From JBQTJN01 sp052387095 (GTDB taxonomy: Bacteria; Pseudomonadota; Alphaproteobacteria; Micavibrionales; Micavibrionaceae), in assembly GCA_052387095.1 (NCBI GenBank), contig JBQTJN010000006.1, positions 1-64,000 of the forward strand: a DNA stretch of 64,000 nt, written 5' to 3'. A program made the translations under genes and the position numbers. Below the pieces are notes generated by a model. The model worked only from the letters and a program-made list of their open reading frames with translations, had not been told where the DNA came from and did no database searches. Shown here piece by piece: positions 57,552 to 64,000 of the stretch (position 1 is its first letter; the number at the start of each line of letters is the position of its first letter).

Positions 57552-58974
57552 CCACAGACTCCTGAAACTCTTTTTCATCGCGGGTCTGGCCTTTATGCCT
57601 GCGCCTGTATTTGCCGCGGCGAAAGCGAAAGCGCCTCCGGCTGAAAAACACGCGACGCCGCCAAAAATTTTCAACGCCGAAAGATTCGAATTGGATAACG
57701 GCATGGAGATCGTCGTAATTCCCAATCACCGTGCGCCTGTCGTCACGCACATGGTCTGGTACCGCGTCGGCGCCGCCGATGAGGCGCCGGGTCAATCGGG
57801 CATTGCGCATTTTCTCGAACACCTGATGTTCAAGGGCTCCGACAATCTCGGACCCGGTGAATTCTCTAAGATCATCCGCTCACTTGGCGGCAATGACAAC
57901 GCCTTCACCAGTCATGATTACACCGCCTATTTCCAGTCCATCGCCGCGGACCAGTTGCGAACCGTCATGAAAATGGAAGCCTGGCGTATGCGCGGCCTGA
58001 AGCTGGCGGAAGAACAGGTTACATCCGAACGCGACGTCATTCTCGAGGAACGCCGCCAGCGAATCGACAGCAATCCGCAAGCCCAGTTCAATGAACAGAT
58101 GAGCGCCGCGCTCTACGTCAATCATCCCTACGGCACGCCCGTCATCGGCTGGCTGCATGAGATGAAACAATTGACGCAAGCCTATGCACGCGATTTCTAC
58201 GATCATCATTACGGGCCCAACAACGCGATTCTCGTCGTCTCGGGCGATGTCACGGGGCAGCGGGTTTATGAGCTGGCGCAGGAAATATACGGCCCGCTGG
58301 CGAAAGTGGAAATTCCGGTGCGCGACTGGCGGCAATCGCCGCCGGCGTCCGTTAAAATCAAAATGGAATCGCACCGTCCCGATGTGCGCCAGCCCGCCGT
58401 GCAGAAATTGTACCGTGCGCCCGGTTATCGCAAGAACCCGAGCGAATCTTTAGCGCTGCAGGTGCTCTCGGAAATCATGGGCGGCGGCCCGACCTCGCGT
58501 CTCTACAAGGCGCTGGTCGTGAATGCGAAGCTGGCAACGGATGCGAGTTTTTCTTACAAGAGCGAAGCCTGGGACGATACCGAGGTCTGGATGGGCGCCA
58601 CGCTTGCGCCGGGTGTTGATGTGGCAGTGCTGGACAAAGCCATTGATGATCAATTGCGCCTGTTGATTAAAGAAGGTGTCAGCGCGAAGGAATTGTCGGA
58701 CGCGCAAAAAAGAATGCAGGCCGCCGCAATCTATGCCCGCGACAGCCTCAGCGGCCCGCCCATGATTTTCGGATCTTCGCTGATCACGGGATCGACAATT
58801 GACGATATCGAATACTGGCCGTCAAAAATCGCCGCCGTCACCGCGGACCAGATTTTACAGGCTGCCAGGAATTACCTCGATCCGGACGCTCAGAAGATCG
58901 CTTCCATCACCGGTTACCTGATGCCGCCCGAAGAAAACGCACCCGCCAACGACAATAAGGAGAAAACGCCATGA
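57541..58974 (+). CDS. M16 zinc protease, active subunit
   Basis: This 477-residue pitrilysin-type peptidase is predicted periplasmic (signal about 1-25, LFFIAGLAFMPAPVFAAA). The inverted zinc motif HxxEH is present as GIAHFLEHLMFKG, with the downstream third ligand Glu in ILEERRQRID. A second M16 domain starts near residue 230. The start is a TTG at 57541, inside the previous gene; no later start would keep the signal. It pairs with the next gene, which lacks the zinc motif. Together they resemble two-gene M16 complexes (mitochondrial MPP-like) that degrade or process small peptides. Confidence 0.9.
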   Translation: MNNNHRLLKLFFIAGLAFMPAPVFAAAKAKAPPAEKHATPPKIFNAERFELDNGMEIVVIPNHRAPVVTHMVWYRVGAADEAPGQSGIAHFLEHLMFKGSDNLGPGEFSKIIRSLGGNDNAFTSHDYTAYFQSIAADQLRTVMKMEAWRMRGLKLAEEQVTSERDVILEERRQRIDSNPQAQFNEQMSAALYVNHPYGTPVIGWLHEMKQLTQAYARDFYDHHYGPNNAILVVSGDVTGQRVYELAQEIYGPLAKVEIPVRDWRQSPPASVKIKMESHRPDVRQPAVQKLYRAPGYRKNPSESLALQVLSEIMGGGPTSRLYKALVVNAKLATDASFSYKSEAWDDTEVWMGATLAPGVDVAVLDKAIDDQLRLLIKEGVSAKELSDAQKRMQAAAIYARDSLSGPPMIFGSSLITGSTIDDIEYWPSKIAAVTADQILQAARNYLDPDAQKIASITGYLMPPEENAPANDNKEKTP

Positions 58975-60323
58975 TGCGGCTTCTTTTTATTTTCATGTTA
59001 TTGCTTTTCTGCGCCGGCACCGCGCAGGCCAAACCCATTCTCGATATCCAGGAGGTCAAAAGCCCCGGCGGCATCACGGCGTGGCTGGTTGAGGACCACA
59101 GCGTGCCGGTCATCGCTTTGCAATTCGCCTTCCGCGGCGCGGGCGCCATCAACGACCCGGATGACAAGCAGGGTCTTGCGCAAATCCTCTCCAATACGAT
59201 GGATGAAGGCGCGGGCGACCTGACCTCCGAAGTTTTTCAAAAAGAACTGCGCGATCTTTCCATCGATTTAAGCTTCAACAGCACCCGCGACGATTTCAGC
59301 GGCTCTGTAAAAACCCTGACCGTGAATAAAACGCGCGCTTTTGAACTGATAAAACTCGCTCTGAACGCTCCGCGCTTCGATGCCGATCCCGTGGCCCGCA
59401 TGATCGCGTCCAACCGCAGCCGTATCCTGGAATCCCTCAACGATCCCGACTGGATCGCCGCACGGCTTATGAATGACGTAGCTTTTGAGGGTCATCCTTA
59501 TGCCCGCAACAGCGGCGGCACACTCTCCAGTCTCGAAAAAATCACACCTTATGACCTGCGTGAATTTCACAAGACATGGCTGGCAAAAAGCAACCTTGTT
59601 GTCGCCGTCGCCGGTGATATTAAAAAAGAAGAACTCGCTTCTGTACTGGATAAAATTTTCAGCGCCCTTCCCGCAGATGCGCCCGCCGTCAAAAGACCGC
59701 TTTTCACATTAAAAAATGAAGGGCAGACCGCCATTTTCAAAAAAGACGTCCCGCAAAGCGTGATCGAAATCATGCAACCCGGCATCGACCGCGCCGATCC
59801 TGATTACCATACCGCGCAGGTCATGAATTTTATCCTCGGCTCTTCCGGCTTCGGCTCGCGCCTGACAGAAATCATCCGTGAAAAGCGCGGCCTGACCTAT
59901 GGTATTTATTCTTCGCTGCTCGATATGAATTATTTCGATGGGCTGTCGGTTTCAACCTCGACCGACAACAAGAATGTCCCGGAAATGCTGTCTTTGATCA
60001 AAACCGAATGGGACATCATGAAGACCACGAAGATCAGCGACAAGGAACTGCAGGATGCGAAATCCTATCTCATCGGTGCGCTGCCGCTATCCCTGACTTC
60101 GACCGATGATATCGCCGGACTTCTCCTGGCGCTGCAGACCGACAACCTGCCGCTCAATTACCTCGACCTGCGGGAACAGGCTATTCGCAAGACGACGGCG
60201 GACGATGTGCAGAAACTGGCGCAGACACTGCTGAATACAAATAAAATGACTGCGGTAATCGTCGGCGCGCCGCCCGGGATCAAGGGCGCTGTGTTCAAGG
60301 ATAAAATCCCCAATGCCGAATAA
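58971..60323 (+). CDS. M16-family subunit without zinc motif
   Basis: This 450-residue partner of the preceding protease has a signal peptide (about 1-18, LFIFMLLLFCAGTAQA) and two M16 domains. Where HxxEH belongs, it has GLAQILSNTMDEGAGD, so it cannot bind zinc and serves as the non-catalytic partner. The C-terminal half is well kept: FILGSSGFGSRLTEIIREKRGLTYGIYS and the KTTADDVQKLAQ region. Overlap of 4 bp (ATGA) with the active subunit fits a 1:1 complex. It overlaps pgi by 11 bp. Confidence 0.9.
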   Translation: MMRLLFIFMLLLFCAGTAQAKPILDIQEVKSPGGITAWLVEDHSVPVIALQFAFRGAGAINDPDDKQGLAQILSNTMDEGAGDLTSEVFQKELRDLSIDLSFNSTRDDFSGSVKTLTVNKTRAFELIKLALNAPRFDADPVARMIASNRSRILESLNDPDWIAARLMNDVAFEGHPYARNSGGTLSSLEKITPYDLREFHKTWLAKSNLVVAVAGDIKKEELASVLDKIFSALPADAPAVKRPLFTLKNEGQTAIFKKDVPQSVIEIMQPGIDRADPDYHTAQVMNFILGSSGFGSRLTEIIREKRGLTYGIYSSLLDMNYFDGLSVSTSTDNKNVPEMLSLIKTEWDIMKTTKISDKELQDAKSYLIGALPLSLTSTDDIAGLLLALQTDNLPLNYLDLREQAIRKTTADDVQKLAQTLLNTNKMTAVIVGAPPGIKGAVFKDKIPNAE

Positions 60324-61842
60324 AACCGCCGCATGGAAAGACCTGCAGAAGCACTGCATTAATATGCAGGATGTGCATATGCGTGATTTTTTTGCAAAGG
60401 ACGTGAAACGTTTCGCTCATTTTCACGTTGAACTGGACGGTTTTCTCTATGATTACTCGAAAAACCGCGTAACAAGCGAAACCATAACGCTCCTGGAAAA
60501 ATTCGCCGATGAATGCGGCCTTAAAAAACGCATTAAATCCATGCTGGCGGGCGAAAAAATCAACGTCACGGAAAACCGCGCCGCTCTGCATATGGCTCTG
60601 CGCGGTGCGCCGTCAGATGCCGAAACCGCCGGCTTTATCATCGAGCAACTCGACACCATTAAACGCGTCAGCGAAAGAATCCGCACCAGTAAAAAGATAA
60701 CCGACATTGTCCATATCGGCACGGGCGGCTCCGACCTCGGCCCGCGCATGATCTGCGGCGCACTTGCAGGAAGCATCGCCGGCCCTACCGCCCATTTTGT
60801 CAACAACATCGACGGCGATGAAATTCTTGGCGTCTTAAGGAACTTGAAACCTGAAAATACCATCTTCATCATCGCCTCGAAGGGTTTCTCAACCGCTGAG
60901 ACGCTTATGAATGCGGGAAGCGCCAAAAACTGGCTGATGAAATCTCTTGATGAAAAAACCGCGCTTCAGCATTTTTATGCCGTGACACAAAACATCGACG
61001 CGGCAAAAAAGATGGGCATCACCCCCGACCACATTCTGCCCTTGCGTGACTGGACCGGCGGGCGTTTCAGCCTGTGGTCATCTATCGGCGTGACAATCGC
61101 CATCGCGCGCGGCTTCGAAACCTTCAAATCGCTGCTGGATGGTGCCTCCGTCATGGACAGGCATTTCCTCGAAGCGCCCTTCGATCAGAACATTCCTGTC
61201 CTCATGGCGCTGCTTTCGCTTTGGTACCGCAATTTCTGGGATTTCCGCGCCCACGCTGTTGTGCCTTACGCCAGTCGCCTGAATAATTTCCCCGCCTATA
61301 TCCAGCAGCTGGAAATGGAATCAAATGGCAAGTTTGTGAACAACTCTGGTGAAAAAATAAATTACGCAACCGCCTCCGTCATCATCGGCGATGTCGGCAC
61401 CAACGCGCAGCACGCTTTTTTCCAGATGTTCCACCAGGGCAGTGACATTATTCCCTGCGATCTCATCGTGTTTACCCAAGCCGCGCATGATTTGAAGAAT
61501 CATCACATTATGCTGGTCTGCAACGCTCTGGCGCAGGGCGAGGCACTGATGCTGGGCTTTGACAACGCAGCCGAACCGCACCGTCATTTTGACGGCAACC
61601 GCCCCAGCTCGACCCTGCTGCTGGAGAAAATGGACGCACGCCATCTCGGCATGTTGATCGCTGCCTATGAACACAAGATTTTCGTGCAAGGCGCCCTTTG
61701 GAATATCAACAGCTTCGACCAGTGGGGCGTGGAGCTGGGTAAAACGCTGGCGAGCGAGCTGATCGAGGCTCATAAAACCGGGAAAACCCCGGTCGGCCTT
61801 GATTCGTCCACAGCCGCATTGCTGGGTAAAATCCATAAATAA
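60313..61842 (+). CDS. pgi: Glucose-6-phosphate isomerase
   Basis: Pgi interconverts glucose-6-phosphate and fructose-6-phosphate in the cytosol. In this 509-residue protein the substrate-binding block is IGTGGSDLGPRMICGAL and the signature is RDWTGGRFSLWSSIGV. The catalytic Glu is in IQQLEMESNGKFV, and His and Lys are in FHQGSDIIPCDLIVF and INSFDQWGVELGKTLA. Length is somewhat shorter than the E. coli enzyme (549), as usual for this branch. It starts within the end of the M16 gene, with GGATAAAATC upstream. Confidence 0.95.
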   Translation: MPNKTAAWKDLQKHCINMQDVHMRDFFAKDVKRFAHFHVELDGFLYDYSKNRVTSETITLLEKFADECGLKKRIKSMLAGEKINVTENRAALHMALRGAPSDAETAGFIIEQLDTIKRVSERIRTSKKITDIVHIGTGGSDLGPRMICGALAGSIAGPTAHFVNNIDGDEILGVLRNLKPENTIFIIASKGFSTAETLMNAGSAKNWLMKSLDEKTALQHFYAVTQNIDAAKKMGITPDHILPLRDWTGGRFSLWSSIGVTIAIARGFETFKSLLDGASVMDRHFLEAPFDQNIPVLMALLSLWYRNFWDFRAHAVVPYASRLNNFPAYIQQLEMESNGKFVNNSGEKINYATASVIIGDVGTNAQHAFFQMFHQGSDIIPCDLIVFTQAAHDLKNHHIMLVCNALAQGEALMLGFDNAAEPHRHFDGNRPSSTLLLEKMDARHLGMLIAAYEHKIFVQGALWNINSFDQWGVELGKTLASELIEAHKTGKTPVGLDSSTAALLGKIHK

Positions 61843-61882
61843 AATGCTGACATACAACCCACAAGCGAGCTAAGCTTCGCCC

Positions 61883-63634
61883 ATGCGCATCCGTTATCTG
61901 CCCGAAACCCTGATCAGCCAGATCGCTGCTGGCGAAGTGATCGAGCGGCCTGCTGCCGCCATCAAGGAGCTGGTGGAGAACGCGCTCGATGCGGGCGCCA
62001 CTCAAGTCGAAATCGATATCCGCGAAGGCGGTAAAAACCTGATCACCGTCAATGATAATGGCTCCGGCATGAGCCGCGAGGAGCTGGTCGCATCACTCGA
62101 CCGCCACGCCACGTCTAAGCTGCCGCACGATGATCTGTTCAAAATCGAACATCTCGGATTCCGCGGTGAGGCGCTGGCTTCCATCGCCGCCGTCTCGCGC
62201 ATCAATATCGCCTCGCGGCAGAAGGGCGCAGACGCCTGGGAAATCCGCGCCGAAGGCGGCAGAAAATATGAACCCGCGCCGAGCGCACAAACCTCGGGCA
62301 CAAAAATAGAAGTGCGCGACCTGTTTTTCGCCGTCCCCGCCCGGCTGAAATTCCTGAAAACCGACCGCGCCGAATATACGGCCGTGAAAGACATGATCAA
62401 CCGCCTCGCTATGAGCTACCCTGCGGTCTCGTTTCGCTTGACCAATGACGGCAGGACAGCGTTGCACTACAGGGCCGCGCCCATTTTGCGGGAGCGTATC
62501 GCCGATATTATCGGCCGCGATTTCACCGACAACGCGCTCCAGATCGAGTCGGAACGTAACGGTATCAGGCTCTCCGGCTTTGCCGCGCTTCCCACTTTTC
62601 ACCGCGGCACCGCGCAGTACCAGTATCTTTTCGTCAATGGCCGCACCGTGCGTGACAAATTGCTGCATGGCTGCGTGCGCGCCGCCTATGCTGACGTTCT
62701 GGTGCAGGGGCGTCATCCTATCATAGCGCTGTTCGTCGATATCCCGCCTTCCGAATTGGATGTTAATGTCCACCCCGCCAAAGCTGAAGTGCGTTTCCGC
62801 GATGCCGGTGCCGTGCGCGGGCTCATTGTCAGCGCTTTGAAACATGCCCTGCATGAAGGCGGGCGGAGATCCTCCACTGCTCTCTCGGTCAAAACGCTTC
62901 ACTTCTCGCGCCCGCAAAATTTTTCGTCCAGGCAAACAGCCGCGCCCTCTTATGCTTATGGCAACCTTGCCGAGGCCATGCAGCCTTCCTATATGATGGA
63001 CCATATAAACCCGTCCGCGCGCGCTGAAATTGCGCCGCAGCAGGAAATTTCATCGCCGCTCGGCGCCGCCCGCGCGCAGCTTCACGAAAATTACATCATC
63101 GCCCAGACGGAACGCGGCATGGTCATCATCGACCAGCACGCCGCGCATGAACGCCTGCTCTATGAACGTTTCAAAGAACAGGTCGGGCAGAACGGCATCG
63201 AGAAACAGGGCTTGCTGACGCCGGAAATCATCGAGATTGGCGAAACCCCCGCGCAAAACCTGCTCGAATTCAAGGGCAGCCTTCAACAATTGGGCCTTGA
63301 AATCGATGCTTTCGGCCCGAACGCCATTGCCGTGCACGCAGTGCCCGCCCTGCTCGGCGCGAAAACCGATATCAGAAGGCTGGTATACGATCTCGCCGAT
63401 GAAATTGCTGAGCACGACCGCGTCTCCGGTCTTGAGGCGCGGATGAACGCTGTGCTCTCGACCATGGCCTGCCATGGCTCGGTGCGTTCGGGGCGGCGCA
63501 TGAATGCCGACGAGATGAACGCTCTTCTGCGCCAGATGGAGGCCACGCCTATGTCCGGTCAGTGCAATCACGGCCGCCCGACCTATATTGAACTGGACCT
63601 GAAAGACATCGAAAAACTCTTTGGACGCACATGA
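61883..63634 (+). CDS. mutL: DNA mismatch repair protein MutL
   Basis: MutL couples MutS recognition to excision. The 583-residue protein has the GHKL ATPase motifs IAAGEVIERPAAAIKELVENALDAG (motif I, shown in part), IDIREGGKNLITVNDNGSGM and LGFRGEALASIAAVS. The C-terminal domain has IIDQHAAHERLLYERF, the DQHA(x2)E(x4)E endonuclease motif, and MSGQCNHGRPTYIEL. It is therefore a nicking MutL, as expected for bacteria without MutH. It starts 40 bp after pgi and overlaps the next gene by 4 bp. Confidence 0.95.
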   Translation: MRIRYLPETLISQIAAGEVIERPAAAIKELVENALDAGATQVEIDIREGGKNLITVNDNGSGMSREELVASLDRHATSKLPHDDLFKIEHLGFRGEALASIAAVSRINIASRQKGADAWEIRAEGGRKYEPAPSAQTSGTKIEVRDLFFAVPARLKFLKTDRAEYTAVKDMINRLAMSYPAVSFRLTNDGRTALHYRAAPILRERIADIIGRDFTDNALQIESERNGIRLSGFAALPTFHRGTAQYQYLFVNGRTVRDKLLHGCVRAAYADVLVQGRHPIIALFVDIPPSELDVNVHPAKAEVRFRDAGAVRGLIVSALKHALHEGGRRSSTALSVKTLHFSRPQNFSSRQTAAPSYAYGNLAEAMQPSYMMDHINPSARAEIAPQQEISSPLGAARAQLHENYIIAQTERGMVIIDQHAAHERLLYERFKEQVGQNGIEKQGLLTPEIIEIGETPAQNLLEFKGSLQQLGLEIDAFGPNAIAVHAVPALLGAKTDIRRLVYDLADEIAEHDRVSGLEARMNAVLSTMACHGSVRSGRRMNADEMNALLRQMEATPMSGQCNHGRPTYIELDLKDIEKLFGRT

Positions 63635-64000
63635 TGGAAGAAAATCTCGAACGCAAAACCATATTGCAGGTCTACGCCGTATTCGGCGTGGGACTGGTTT
63701 TTTCGGTGATCCCGTTTTTCGCTGCCGCCGGCCTGTCTTTAGTGCTGGTGATGGTCACGCTGATCGCCGCCTACATTATCCGCAGCGGCGCGCAGGATGC
63801 CAGCCTGACTGAAAATCATATGACCTACATCATCCGCACGATCTGGATCGGGTCTTTTATCGCGTCCCTGACCCTCATCGCCGCCAGCCTTTATCTTCTC
63901 GCGGTTATCGACAATACCCCGCTCGATCCCTGCATTCAGAAATTCTACCAGATGAGCATGGGCGGCATGACATTCGATGTGCAGACTCTGTCTGGCACAT
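63631..64000 (+). CDS. Membrane protein, cut by the window edge
   Basis: The visible 123 residues hold three hydrophobic segments (about 9-48 and 71-93), with ENHMTYIIRTIWIGSFIASL in the second half. That stretch resembles the DUF4870/Tic20-like pattern of small four-helix membrane proteins. An ATG at 63631 overlaps the mutL stop (ATGA); a second ATG follows at once. The end lies outside the window, so family assignment is tentative. Confidence 0.6.
   Translation, partial: MMEENLERKTILQVYAVFGVGLVFSVIPFFAAAGLSLVLVMVTLIAAYIIRSGAQDASLTENHMTYIIRTIWIGSFIASLTLIAASLYLLAVIDNTPLDPCIQKFYQMSMGGMTFDVQTLSGT

Overview
This window is chromosomal DNA from an alphaproteobacterium. The signs are a DUF1476 F1-ATPase inhibitor gene, a transhydrogenase split into pntAA/pntAB/pntB, a BamF (DUF3035) lipoprotein, a MutL with an endonuclease motif, and a complete division and cell wall (dcw) cluster continuing into lpxC, bamD, recN and ligA. 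Base composition is moderately GC-rich with a few AT-rich islands. The lineage may be close to Micavibrionales or Rhodospirillales, but I cannot fix it from sequence alone. Intergenic spaces, and one gene, carry several families of palindromic repeats resembling those of Rickettsia and other Alphaproteobacteria.

Region 1-6400 is a podovirus-type head module on the minus strand: two small ORFs, portal, Bbp19-like protein, scaffold, capsid and a small head protein, continuing off the left edge. A divergent S24 (LexA/CI-like) regulator sits at its right end beside an SOS-type box and a palindromic operator. A plus-strand PilZ gene with its own terminator lies between scaffold and capsid. Region 6500-9950 holds an orphan gene, pyrE-nadK, purC and the DUF1476 gene. 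Region 9920-15610 is the rod-shape operon mreB-mreC-mreD-mrdA-rodA (minus strand), followed by rpmJ. Region 16100-20400 holds the transhydrogenase operon, a lysophospholipase-like hydrolase and a small conserved gene.

Region 20460-46990 is a nearly continuous minus-strand block. In transcription order it is mraZ, rsmH, ftsL, ftsI, murE, an unknown 158-codon gene, mraY, murD, ftsW, murG, murC, murB, (two plus-strand genes), ddl, ftsQ, ftsA, ftsZ, lpxC, bamD, recN, ligA. The most unusual feature is that no canonical murF is present. Its usual slot between murE and mraY is filled by a 158-residue protein of unknown fold. The MurF catalytic and C-terminal domains occur instead in a membrane-anchored ligase, translationally coupled to an alpha/beta hydrolase. 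This cassette is inserted in opposite orientation between murB and a long-type ddl. Together these genes predict an altered D-Ala-D-Ala addition step, possibly acting at the membrane.

Region 47000-64000 holds MraZ-type operator repeats, rnpB, a small glycine-rich peptide gene, a peptidoglycan amidase, msrA, ileS, an AEC-family permease and ribF. It continues with a bufferin-type operon (DUF2282, N-terminally truncated DUF692/MNIO, DUF2063), lspA, bamF, a pair of M16 proteases (one lacking the zinc motif), pgi, mutL and the start of a membrane protein gene. I saw no tRNA, rRNA 16S/23S/5S, CRISPR array or transposase gene.
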